64,000 nucleotides of DNA from Bacteroidota bacterium. Its GTDB lineage: Bacteria > Bacteroidota > Ignavibacteria > Ignavibacteriales > Melioribacteraceae. Below the pieces are notes generated by a model. That model was not told the origin of the DNA and ran no database searches. It was given only the letters and a program-made list of their open reading frames with translations. This document shows, piece after piece, positions 7,807-17,055 of this stretch. Every line of letters starts with the position of its first letter. Positions within the stretch are counted from its first letter, which is position 1. A program made the translations under genes and the position numbers. The DNA is taken from contig JAHISP010000088.1 of assembly GCA_018818165.1 (NCBI GenBank), positions 85,007 through 149,006 on the forward strand, read 5' to 3'.

Positions 7807-10356
7807 ATGAAGAAAGTCATAGCGTTTATTTTTATTTTGGGCTTTATTACAAACCTGTTTGCTGGAATAACGGGTAAAATATCTGGTTTTGTTACTGATA
7901 ACGTAACTGGAGAGAGATTGCCCGGAGTAAATATTATAATAGGCGGAACTACGTTTGGGGCTGCGAGTGATGAGAATGGAGAATACTATATTATGAATAT
8001 TCCTGGTGGAACTTATACACTTGAGGCGTCAATGATAGGCTATCACAGATTTATCTATACAAATGTTGAAGTAGCTGCAGATATGACTACTAAAATTAAT
8101 TTTGCTCTTGTTCAGGAATCCATTGAATTAGAAAATATTGAAGTTGTTGCTGAAAAGCCAGTTGTTCAAAAAGATTTAACTGCCACCATTAATGTTATAG
8201 ATGCTTCTAAAGTTACTACATTACCTGTTACAAATTATCAACAAGTTGTTGCTTTGCAAACGGGTGTTATTGTAATTCCCATTAGACATGATGAAGCTGG
8301 GCAATATGGACAATTTAATACAACTCCTGATGATGGACTTCACTTTCGTGGTGGAAGATCAAACGAAACACAATATCTGTTAAATGGAATTTCTATTAAA
8401 GATCCTATTTGGGGAGGATTTTCAATTCAAGATCTTCCAATAATGGGATTGAGTCAAATGGTAACATATACTGGTACTTACAACGCAGAATTTGGCGAGG
8501 GGATGTCTGCAGTCATTAATATGATAAGTGAACCAATTCATAAAAAGCCAAGTATTTATGTTTCAACTTACACAGATCATTTATCGTCAATTAATATTGA
8601 AGATACTAAAACATACAATACAGAGTTTGTTTATCAAGGAGCTATTCCTGGTCTTGGCGATAAACTATTTGTAAACATGGCTGGAAGATATTATACAACA
8701 AATGGAAGATTTAATGGATATGTATATCCATACTATAGAGATACAGAAGGATATGATAAAAGCGGGAAACCCAAAATTGTACCAATGAATTATAACGATA
8801 CATATAGTGCTTTGGGTTCTATCGATTATCAGTTAAGTAATAGTATTAGATTAGTTGTAGGTGGTATGTATGTTGACCAAAACACAAAATATTATAGCCA
8901 CGCGTTTAAATATAATCCTTATGGCGCTCCTCACGTAAATAACAACTATTGGCTTGGATACGCACAGATGAAGCATGTAATAAACAATAATTATTTCTAT
9001 GATATTTCTGTTAGTAGATACGAACGAAATTTTAAATCAAGTATTTATGATGATTTAGAATCAGGCTTAATTGAGCAACATATTTTATCCCCAGACTTAT
9101 TTTCTGTCTCGGGTATTGATTATGTATGGATAAAAACAAAATCTCAAAGCAATGATGTACGTATAAATTTAATGGGGCAGGTTACACCAATTCATCAAGT
9201 AAAATTTGGAGCAAGTTTTACACAACATAATATGGATTATGAAAGAAGAAATCCTACGGCAAGAGATTCCGATACAACACAAGTTAGAATGAAAGCATGG
9301 GAAGCATACGACAGACAACCTTATGCGCTTAGTACTTACATACAAGACAAAATGGAATTTAATGAAATAGGAATGATTTTAAATATTGGTTTAAGATATG
9401 ATAGAGTTAATCCAGAAACCTACAAAATGAAAGATCCACTAAGACCATCAGAATCTGAAATGATTAAAACAAGTTTTACTGATTATTTTAGCCCTCGCTT
9501 TGGTGTTTCTTATCCGATAAGTGATAAAATGGCATTAAGATTTTCATACGGTGTTTATTACCAATTTCCGCATTTTTATCTAGCATATCAAGGGACTAAT
9601 GATGAAGAGCAAATATATCCAAATTATTCATTAGGTGAAGTTACTCAAATTGGTGATGGCGGAATTAAACCTGAACGTACTACTTCTTATGAAGCTGGCT
9701 TGCAAATTGGTATAAATCCTAAAACGTCATTAAATATTACAGCATTTTATCGCGATATTTCAGGGTTAACGGGTTTGCAAACTATATATGGACCAAGGAC
9801 TTATCAGCTTTTTACAAATGATGCATATGCAACAGCTAAGGGAATTGAAATAGCATTTAACTCCGAACTGACAAAAAATTTCAATATGTTCGTTAATTAT
9901 ACTTATTCCGTTTCAAAAGCAAGCAAGCAAAGTACATGGTACGTTCCTTTATTCCCACAAAATAGAACTTTTGTTTCTGATTGGGATATTCCACACAAAC
10001 TATCGTTCAATCTTAATTATGAACACGAATCAATGTTTGGTGTATCAATTATTGGAAATATTAATACAGGATTTCCATATTCGCCAAATTCTCTTAATCC
10101 TAATTCAGAGCGTGGACCAGTTCAAAAGAATGTTGATTTAAACCTATATAAAAATTTCGATTGGTTCGGGTTTACTCAAACATTCTTTGTTCACATTGTA
10201 AACATATTTAACGAACAAAATATTTGGTGGGTTTATCCAGATACTGGAAAACCTGGTGTAGATGCTAATGACGCAACATCAAACGATTATACAAATGATC
10301 CTACAGCATATGGCGCACCACGACAGATAAGAATAGGCTTAACATTAAATTACTAG
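7807..10356 (+). CDS. TonB-dependent outer-membrane receptor with carboxypeptidase-regulatory-like domain
   Basis: The 849-residue product has a signal peptide ending at NLFA (about residue 19). Residues ~24-100 form a carboxypeptidase-regulatory-like beta-sandwich with GFVTDNVTGERLPGVNI and DENGEYYIMNIPGGTYTLE. The plug domain (about 125-240) includes HFRGGRSNETQYLLNG. The remaining ~600 residues are a beta-barrel with alternating strands and end in the aromatic terminus GLTLNY expected for outer-membrane insertion. Such receptors use TonB energy to import large ligands such as oligosaccharides. No SusD follows; instead come two PNPY-tailed secreted proteins, a PorV-like barrel and a propeller lipoprotein. 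It probably starts an operon, because a terminator lies just upstream. The ligand is unknown. Confidence 0.9.
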   Translation: MKKVIAFIFILGFITNLFAGITGKISGFVTDNVTGERLPGVNIIIGGTTFGAASDENGEYYIMNIPGGTYTLEASMIGYHRFIYTNVEVAADMTTKINFALVQESIELENIEVVAEKPVVQKDLTATINVIDASKVTTLPVTNYQQVVALQTGVIVIPIRHDEAGQYGQFNTTPDDGLHFRGGRSNETQYLLNGISIKDPIWGGFSIQDLPIMGLSQMVTYTGTYNAEFGEGMSAVINMISEPIHKKPSIYVSTYTDHLSSINIEDTKTYNTEFVYQGAIPGLGDKLFVNMAGRYYTTNGRFNGYVYPYYRDTEGYDKSGKPKIVPMNYNDTYSALGSIDYQLSNSIRLVVGGMYVDQNTKYYSHAFKYNPYGAPHVNNNYWLGYAQMKHVINNNYFYDISVSRYERNFKSSIYDDLESGLIEQHILSPDLFSVSGIDYVWIKTKSQSNDVRINLMGQVTPIHQVKFGASFTQHNMDYERRNPTARDSDTTQVRMKAWEAYDRQPYALSTYIQDKMEFNEIGMILNIGLRYDRVNPETYKMKDPLRPSESEMIKTSFTDYFSPRFGVSYPISDKMALRFSYGVYYQFPHFYLAYQGTNDEEQIYPNYSLGEVTQIGDGGIKPERTTSYEAGLQIGINPKTSLNITAFYRDISGLTGLQTIYGPRTYQLFTNDAYATAKGIEIAFNSELTKNFNMFVNYTYSVSKASKQSTWYVPLFPQNRTFVSDWDIPHKLSFNLNYEHESMFGVSIIGNINTGFPYSPNSLNPNSERGPVQKNVDLNLYKNFDWFGFTQTFFVHIVNIFNEQNIWWVYPDTGKPGVDANDATSNDYTNDPTAYGAPRQIRIGLTLNY

Positions 10357-10373
10357 AATTGTAGAGGTAAAGT

Positions 10374-12503
10374 TTGAATACTTGTAGAAAATTTATGATT
10401 GGTTTTGTTTTATCTATTCTAACTGTTTTATCAGCTCAGAATAAGGATCCACACAATTTACAAAAATGGAATGTTTTTGATATTAATAAACTATCAACAA
10501 AATTTTCAAATACTAATATTTTGGCTTGTGGTACTAATCAGGAAAATATATTTCCAGCATATCCTCCTTCAATGGAATATCCTGCTGGCAGTGGAATTAA
10601 CTATGGTGCTGCAGTATCATTTGTTATTGGTGGAAGAAGACAAGCAGATGCTGGCGGATTAAACCCCGATGATGAAGCTTACTTTGATTCTGGACTTGAA
10701 GAAGGCTCAGCATGGATTTGGGACCCACATCATTTTCAATCGTATCAAAATTTTGTTACTGGAGATAGAACTCCTATGAATGATGACCCTGAAAGTTGGC
10801 CAGATTGGCCTCAATATTTACCAAATTATACTTATCTAAATATGGATAATTTAAAATATCTTATTCCTGCTGAAAATAATTCACTACCTCAAATTCCAAT
10901 ATTACTCGATTCTACTAATGGATGGCCTGGTGCAGGATTAAATGGTGAAACTTTGGCAGATCAAGAAAGCTTTTCTGTTACACATACTTGCAATTATATA
11001 GCAGAAAAAAATCCTGGACAAACTGAACGATGGTTAAATGTTCAAACTATTACTCGTGGTATGGCATGGAAATTACCAAAATATGAAGATATGATATTTT
11101 GGCAAATGGAAGTTAGAAATATGGGACAATCTATTGAAGATTGTTTGATAGGAATATTTTCCCACTATCAATTTGTTGCCGATTTTGAACCATTTGGTGG
11201 TGCTTCTACTGGTGGTAGTAGTGGAGAGGATGTTCTTTATTGGGATGATAGTAGACAATTAGTTTACGGAACTGATTTTGACGGGTTTGAATATGATTTA
11301 AGAGGGAATACAATTCCATCGTATAAAATACCTTGGGGTGGAACAGTTGTTCTTAAAACCCCCAGAAATATGGGGGTTACAAGATTTGATGCATATGATG
11401 GTTTGAAACTTTTTTCAACTATAGATGAAAATGGAATTTGGGAAGACCAACTATACCATTTTAACTTACTTAATGAAGGTGACCAAGATGACCCTAATAA
11501 CGATGGTATTGATGAAGGACCTTATCGCGACCCATGGAATGATGAATGGAATAGCTATAAATATGGTTATCCGTACAGTATAATGTCTGCAGGTCCATTT
11601 AATATGGAACCAGGTGAAATAGATACACTAATTGTTGCAACAATTTTTGGACAAAGCAAAGAAGATTTGCTAAAAAATGTTGATAATGCAATTGCACTTT
11701 ATAAACTTAATTTCAAAGTTCCAAAACCCCCAATAGAACCAAAAGTTGTTGCAATAGCTGGAGATGAAGTTGTTACATTAACCTGGGGTAAAGATAGTGA
11801 ATCGCATCCTTTATTTGAAGGATATAGAATTTATAGATCGGATGACCAAGGTGCTACTTGGAGCAAAAATTATTCAACGGATGAAAATGGTACTCCAATA
11901 TCACCAATTCCAGTTGCACAATATGACTTAAAAAATGAATTTATTGGTACTAGCAGTGAAAATCCATTATTCTATTTTGGGGATAATACAGGATTTGATG
12001 AAATAATTAAAATAGATGAAAACAATGATACTACATATGAGTGGAAGGATAATACAGTTTTCAATAATTACACATATCGATATTGGGTTGCAGCATACTC
12101 CCATGGCAGTGATATTGAAGAACCTCTTGAAACTCCACCAGTTAATCAGCCAAATATTGCAAATGATAATACAGTTGAAGTAATACCATCTCTATCTGTG
12201 GCTACTACTTCATTAAATAATATTACGGTGGTTCCTAATCCATACAAAGTAAGTGCAGAATGGGAATCGGAAATAGGTGAAAGAAAAATTGCATTTAGCG
12301 GTTTAAGTGGTAATTGTGTTATTAGAATATATAATACTGCTGGCGAGTTGGTTAAAGTAATTAATCACAGTAGTGGAAAAAGCTACACTTATTGGAATTT
12401 ATTAAATACCAATAATCAAGAAATAGCACCTGGTCTTTACTTCTATCACGTTGATGCAGGAAATCTTGGTTCTAAAATTGGAAAATTCGTAATTATACTT
12501 TAA
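10374..12503 (+). CDS. Secreted V-x-PNPY-tailed protein, family of unknown function (copy 1)
   Basis: The 709-residue product starts at TTG 10374, five bases after GAGGT, and has a signal peptide ending near LSAQ. The first ~440 residues are a conserved region of unknown fold with FDINKLSTKFSNTN, PSMEYPAGSGINYG, TITRGMAWKLPKYED and GPFNMEPGEIDTLIVATIFG. A fibronectin-III-like part follows, with LTWGKDSESHPLFEGYRIYR. The tail has VVPNPYKVSAEWES and ends GKFVIIL, a variant T9SS-type C-terminal domain. A clear paralogue lies at 14941-17028. I do not recognise an enzyme. Its placement between a TonB receptor and a PorV-like barrel suggests a surface-exposed partner in substrate capture, which is inference. 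Confidence 0.75.
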   Translation: MNTCRKFMIGFVLSILTVLSAQNKDPHNLQKWNVFDINKLSTKFSNTNILACGTNQENIFPAYPPSMEYPAGSGINYGAAVSFVIGGRRQADAGGLNPDDEAYFDSGLEEGSAWIWDPHHFQSYQNFVTGDRTPMNDDPESWPDWPQYLPNYTYLNMDNLKYLIPAENNSLPQIPILLDSTNGWPGAGLNGETLADQESFSVTHTCNYIAEKNPGQTERWLNVQTITRGMAWKLPKYEDMIFWQMEVRNMGQSIEDCLIGIFSHYQFVADFEPFGGASTGGSSGEDVLYWDDSRQLVYGTDFDGFEYDLRGNTIPSYKIPWGGTVVLKTPRNMGVTRFDAYDGLKLFSTIDENGIWEDQLYHFNLLNEGDQDDPNNDGIDEGPYRDPWNDEWNSYKYGYPYSIMSAGPFNMEPGEIDTLIVATIFGQSKEDLLKNVDNAIALYKLNFKVPKPPIEPKVVAIAGDEVVTLTWGKDSESHPLFEGYRIYRSDDQGATWSKNYSTDENGTPISPIPVAQYDLKNEFIGTSSENPLFYFGDNTGFDEIIKIDENNDTTYEWKDNTVFNNYTYRYWVAAYSHGSDIEEPLETPPVNQPNIANDNTVEVIPSLSVATTSLNNITVVPNPYKVSAEWESEIGERKIAFSGLSGNCVIRIYNTAGELVKVINHSSGKSYTYWNLLNTNNQEIAPGLYFYHVDAGNLGSKIGKFVIIL

Positions 12504-12533
12504 AATCTGCCAAATGGCTTATGGAGGTATTAA

Positions 12534-13529
12534 GTGATGAAACACTTAAAAAAAATATTTATTCTTGTTCTAGCATTAACTTTTGTAAGTTATGCTCAAA
12601 AAAATAATGTTGGAACATCTGCCGCAAACTTTATGAAAATAGGTGTTGGAGGAAAAGCTGTTGCAATGGGAGAAGCGTTTAGTTCAATTTCTGACGATCC
12701 AACAGCTCTATTTTGGAACCCAGGAGGTATCGGATTTCAAAAAAATACTGACTTAAATTTTTCAAATACTCAATGGATATTTGGTACAGGGCTTAATTAT
12801 CTAGGCATAGTACTCCCTTTTGAAGAACTCGGTACTTTTGGAATAAGTATTAATATGTTTACATCTGGTGATATTGAAGAAACTACAATTGCAAAACCAC
12901 ATGGTACTGGGCGTGTGTTTGATGCCTCAGATATTTCCATAGGTTTTAGTTATGCTAAGCAACTTACCGATAGATTCTCTGCAGGTATAACATTAAAATA
13001 TATTAGTGAAAGTTTAGCTCTTGAGTCATCATCTGCTGTAGCAATAGATATAGGTTCTATATTTATAATTAATCAAGATTACAATTTTAGAATGGGAGTT
13101 GTTGTATCTAACTTAGGAACCGATATGAAACTTGAAGGTTTAGATTTAGCTACTAATGTTACAACAGATAACAGTAAACTGGTTGAAGCTGAATTGAAAA
13201 CATATTCATGGCCACTACCATTAACATTTAGAGTTGGATTAGCATCAGATATTATTAGCACACCAATGCATAGATTTACATTAGCCATAGAGGTTAATGA
13301 TGCAAGAGATTTCAAACCAAGAGAGAGTGTTGGTATTGAGTACGGATTTAATTCTATGTTTTATTTGCGAAGCGGATACAAATTTAATTATGACGAAGAA
13401 AGTTATTCTGCTGGCATAGGTCTAAAATATTATATTGAGAGTATTGGTGGTATTACTTTTGACTATGCTTTTACTAATTTGAATAATCTTGGCAATATCA
13501 ATCGGTTTTCGGTTGGATTATCTTTTTAA
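12534..13529 (+). CDS. PorV/PorQ-family-like outer-membrane beta-barrel protein
   Basis: The 331-residue product has a signal peptide ending at VSYAQ. The first mature block is GTSAANFMKIGVGGKAVAMG, followed by DDPTALFWNPGGIGF. Both resemble the PorV/PorQ (UPF0164-like) group of FadL-related barrels, which includes the T9SS outer-membrane shuttle protein PorV. The rest alternates short amphipathic strands and ends in the aromatic FSVGLSF. Start choice: GTG 12534 and ATG 12537 are both in frame after a strong GGAGGT site (12523-12528). The site suits GTG (5-base gap) slightly better than ATG (8-base gap). It sits between two PNPY-tailed proteins, so it may help export or anchor them. Confidence 0.75.
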   Translation: MMKHLKKIFILVLALTFVSYAQKNNVGTSAANFMKIGVGGKAVAMGEAFSSISDDPTALFWNPGGIGFQKNTDLNFSNTQWIFGTGLNYLGIVLPFEELGTFGISINMFTSGDIEETTIAKPHGTGRVFDASDISIGFSYAKQLTDRFSAGITLKYISESLALESSSAVAIDIGSIFIINQDYNFRMGVVVSNLGTDMKLEGLDLATNVTTDNSKLVEAELKTYSWPLPLTFRVGLASDIISTPMHRFTLAIEVNDARDFKPRESVGIEYGFNSMFYLRSGYKFNYDEESYSAGIGLKYYIESIGGITFDYAFTNLNNLGNINRFSVGLSF

Positions 13530-13543
13530 TATTGGAGTTAAAA

Positions 13544-14923
13544 ATGAAATTGATTTTTAAGTTACTTGTTTTAAGTTTTGGTCTACTTGTTTGTATAAGT
13601 TGTAATGATAGTAGAATTGTTCAACCTCCTATTGAGCAAACTCGTCCGGCTTTTGTTCAATTGCTAACACCAGTTGATAGTTCTTTTGCTTATGATAAGT
13701 CTTTGCCAATTACTATGGTATTTGATGAACCTATGGATGTTGAAACATTCCCTGGTAATTTTCACTTATGGAAAGATGAAGCAAAAACTAGCGAAGTATT
13801 AGGAGTATTTTCAAGTGATGGAAATAATGTCATATTTACACCAGATAGTGAGTTGGAAGATGCTCATCAATACTATACTGAATTGACAGCTAGAGTTCGT
13901 GATATAAATGGCAATGGAATTGATAAAGACACTCTATTTGTTTCTGGTTCCGAGTTTTTTACCTCTGGCAGATATTCGAAATTGCGTAGCCCAGAGTATT
14001 TTGTTACAACTGGCTCCGAAGATATGCTATTAAAAACATATATCAACTCAGGTTTATTAACCTCCGATACAGTTGCTTCTATAGATGGTTTTGGGAGACA
14101 ATTAGAAATTGCTTCAACATTTGATGGTTCAAAACTAATTATGTCTGATTACAATTCTGCTAATAGTGGAATTTATATTGTTAATCCAGAAACTTATCAG
14201 ATAGAAAAGAAGCTAACCGAAAACCCTACAAGCAATACGGTTGTTAAAAAATCAGCAGAAATAGTAGTAAGTAAAGAGAAAGCCTATGTTGTTAATCAAT
14301 CTTCAAAAGTTATTTCAGTTGTTGATTTGCTTAGCGAAACAATTACAGAAGATATTGCTGTTCCGGGAACACCAAAGGGATTAGCAATATCGCCTGACTA
14401 TTTAAAACTTTATGTTGGAAGTGCCCTTGATAATAATGTTTGGGTTATAAATAGAACAACATGCACATTAGAAAATACAATAACTCTTGACAGTTTGAAT
14501 CAAGTTATTCGGCTTGCAGTTTCAGCTGATGGAAAGTATTTAATTGTTCGCGACCTAAAGGAGAGTAAATTGTTGTTTATAGATGTGCAAACAGAAACTC
14601 TTGTAAATGTAATGCGCCTTTCGTACGAAGCTAAAAGCGGAAATAATAATGATTTGGCTGTTTATGGAAATTATGTTTTTGTTAGCAGTGAAAGTGGAGT
14701 ATTGTCAAAAATAGATGTGGCATCACAAACAATTGTTGCTGAATTAGTACATACAAATATTCAGGGTATTGATATTTATCCAGATGGTGAACTCATGGTT
14801 GCTACCCTCAGAGAAATACCCGCAAAATTAGCTTTTATAATTCCAGAAACTATGAAGATAATTCGTATTGTTGAACTAGGTGAAATTGCACCTTGGGATG
14901 TTGCAATACGACAAAACCAATAA
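13544..14923 (+). CDS. Beta-propeller lipoprotein with N-terminal Ig-like (Big_5-type) domain
   Basis: I chose ATG 13544 (GGAG site at 13534) over the in-frame TTG at 13532. The ~459-residue product has a lipoprotein signal, with the likely lipidated cysteine at residue 20 (VCISC). Residues ~35-140 contain LPITMVFDEPMDVETF and YYTELTARVRDINGNGI, the pattern of Big_5/SbsA-type Ig-like domains. The rest is a set of repeats such as VPGTPKGLAISPDYLKLYVG and LAVSADGKYLIVRD, which read as a YVTN/SMP-30-like seven-bladed propeller. Such lipoproteins usually sit in the outer membrane and bind ligands or partner proteins. It is tightly linked to the PorV-like gene (14 bases) and the second PNPY gene. 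Confidence 0.75.
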   Translation: MKLIFKLLVLSFGLLVCISCNDSRIVQPPIEQTRPAFVQLLTPVDSSFAYDKSLPITMVFDEPMDVETFPGNFHLWKDEAKTSEVLGVFSSDGNNVIFTPDSELEDAHQYYTELTARVRDINGNGIDKDTLFVSGSEFFTSGRYSKLRSPEYFVTTGSEDMLLKTYINSGLLTSDTVASIDGFGRQLEIASTFDGSKLIMSDYNSANSGIYIVNPETYQIEKKLTENPTSNTVVKKSAEIVVSKEKAYVVNQSSKVISVVDLLSETITEDIAVPGTPKGLAISPDYLKLYVGSALDNNVWVINRTTCTLENTITLDSLNQVIRLAVSADGKYLIVRDLKESKLLFIDVQTETLVNVMRLSYEAKSGNNNDLAVYGNYVFVSSESGVLSKIDVASQTIVAELVHTNIQGIDIYPDGELMVATLREIPAKLAFIIPETMKIIRIVELGEIAPWDVAIRQNQ

Positions 14924-14940
14924 TTGATATGAGGAATTTC

Positions 14941-17028
14941 ATGAATAAGAAAAAATATATATTCATTTTTACTTTGTTGTTATTTTCTTCAACATTTGGA
15001 CAACGTGAATATATTAGATGGAATATTTTTGATATAAACAAAGTGCGGACTAAATTTAGCAACGCAAATCAATTATGCGATGGCAATTTCCAAAATACTA
15101 TTTTTGCTTTGCCCCCAGCTTTTGAATATCCTTCAGGTTCTGGAATAAATTATGGAACTGATGTTGCATTTATAGTTGGTGGATATCAAAAAGATGCGGG
15201 GGGCGAAAATCCGAATAACTATCCTTGTGTAGAGGCAGCAATGACCGAAGGTCCTGCAGATTATTGGGATCCAAACCATTATGATCCGTATGTTGAGTTT
15301 GTAAATGGTGACCGTGCTTGTATGAATGATGATAAAGACAGTTGGCCAATAAATGGATTTCCAAACGCTCTTCCAAATTACTACTATAAAACAACCTATG
15401 ATTATGTGAATGGAATTAGAACAATCGCGCCTCAATTGGAAACCATTCCACTTTTAGTAGATTCTACTGGATGGCCAGGAGCAAGTGAAGATGGAACTAG
15501 ATTGGCTGAACAAGAAAGTTTTTCTGTTAGCTATGCTATTGACCATTTAGCAGAAGTTGCTCCAGAAAGATGGTTAACACTGCAGACTATTACTCGTGGA
15601 ATGGCTTGGAGTGGTAGGTACTACGAGGATTTTATTGTTTGGACTTTTATTGGAAGAAATATTGGAGAAACTCCAATTACAGATACATACTTTGCTGTTT
15701 GGAGTGACTATTCTTTCATCTCTTCTTTTAATCCACCCAACACTTTTGGTGATGATGGTGATGTTTGCTTTTATGATAAAAATAGACAATTTGCTTATAG
15801 CTGGGATATTGATGGATTTGAAACATCTCCAACTGGTGGTACTATGAATACGCAGGATATTGCATGGGCTGGTACTGTGGTTCTTAAAACTCCAAAAGAT
15901 GATAATAATAATGAGATTGGTGTTAGCGGATATGATCCCATATCAAACTTTAATGCACAAACTACTAACATCGGTAATGGTGCAAGAAAAAATGAATTTT
16001 ATAAATACAACTTAGTCAATGCCGATGACCCACGTGATAAAGACGGCGATGGTATTTGTGAAACATTTGATGACGGTTTAGATTATTTCCAGGCAGATAG
16101 TGAACCTACTCAGATCCTTTCATCTGGTCCATTTACTTTAGAACCAGGGGAACTAGATACAATGATAATTGCTACTGTTTTTGGTGTATCTAAATTGGAT
16201 TTATTAAAAAATGTTGATCAAGTTACACAATTATACAGAGATAAGTGGGCTATTCTTCAACCACCTCCTATGCCAAAAGTAACAATTAGAGCAACAGATA
16301 GAAAAATTGAACTTACTTGGGACAGAGAAGCTGAGAAGGATTCTCTTTTTGAAGGTTATAGAATATACAAATCATACGATGGAGGGGTAACTTGGGGAAC
16401 ACCCATTACAGATATTTATGGTGATGTAATTTCATTTAAACCATTAGAAATATTTGATTTGAAAAATGGAATTACTGGTGTAAATCCTCTTGTACCTGGC
16501 TTTAGTCTTGGGCAAGATTCTGGGTTAGATGAATTATGGAAAGAAGTTGATGGTGATACTGTTAATTACTTTGTTGATACTAAAGTGAATAATGGATATA
16601 ACTATCGATATGCTGTTTGTGCCTATACACGTGGTAGCAAGATAAAACCACCATTAGAAAATTCTATTTCTAGTAATCCTTCTATTCCAAACGATAATAC
16701 TGTTGTTGCAATTCCTAATGCAAGTGTTTCAAACAATTCATTAGGCAATATTAAAGTAGTTCCAAACCCATATAAAATAACTGCAGGATGGGAATCTCAG
16801 CTTGGAGTTAAAAGAATTGATTTTACAAATTTACCAGAATCGTGTTTTATACATATTTATAATGTTGCCGGAGAAAAAATCAAAACATTAAACCATTTTA
16901 ATGGAGAAAGTACAAAATCATGGAATTTACTTTCTGAAAGTGAGCAAGAAGTGGCTCCTGGTTTGTACTTTTACTATATCGAAGGTAAAATTGGAAAAAC
17001 ACATGGAAAATTTGTACTAATTTTATAA
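14941..17028 (+). CDS. Secreted V-x-PNPY-tailed protein, family of unknown function (copy 2)
   Basis: A paralogue of the protein at 10374. I chose ATG 14941, after a GAGGA site, because it directly precedes a signal peptide (MNKKKYIFIFTLLLFSSTFG); the frame is open further upstream without a good start. Shared blocks in the same order are FDINKVRTKFSNAN, EYPSGSGINYG, TITRGMAWSGRYYED, AWAGTVVLKTPKD, GPFTLEPGELDTMIIATVFG, FEGYRIYKS and VVPNPYKITAGWES, ending GKFVLIL. An acidic loop DPRDKDGDGICETFDDG in the middle looks calcium-binding. It is the same length class as copy 1 but clearly diverged. The function is unknown; duplication within one operon suggests a two-component surface layer or different ligand preference. 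Confidence 0.75.
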   Translation: MNKKKYIFIFTLLLFSSTFGQREYIRWNIFDINKVRTKFSNANQLCDGNFQNTIFALPPAFEYPSGSGINYGTDVAFIVGGYQKDAGGENPNNYPCVEAAMTEGPADYWDPNHYDPYVEFVNGDRACMNDDKDSWPINGFPNALPNYYYKTTYDYVNGIRTIAPQLETIPLLVDSTGWPGASEDGTRLAEQESFSVSYAIDHLAEVAPERWLTLQTITRGMAWSGRYYEDFIVWTFIGRNIGETPITDTYFAVWSDYSFISSFNPPNTFGDDGDVCFYDKNRQFAYSWDIDGFETSPTGGTMNTQDIAWAGTVVLKTPKDDNNNEIGVSGYDPISNFNAQTTNIGNGARKNEFYKYNLVNADDPRDKDGDGICETFDDGLDYFQADSEPTQILSSGPFTLEPGELDTMIIATVFGVSKLDLLKNVDQVTQLYRDKWAILQPPPMPKVTIRATDRKIELTWDREAEKDSLFEGYRIYKSYDGGVTWGTPITDIYGDVISFKPLEIFDLKNGITGVNPLVPGFSLGQDSGLDELWKEVDGDTVNYFVDTKVNNGYNYRYAVCAYTRGSKIKPPLENSISSNPSIPNDNTVVAIPNASVSNNSLGNIKVVPNPYKITAGWESQLGVKRIDFTNLPESCFIHIYNVAGEKIKTLNHFNGESTKSWNLLSESEQEVAPGLYFYYIEGKIGKTHGKFVLIL

Positions 17029-17055
17029 TAACTTTAATAAAAGGAGAAAACTAAA

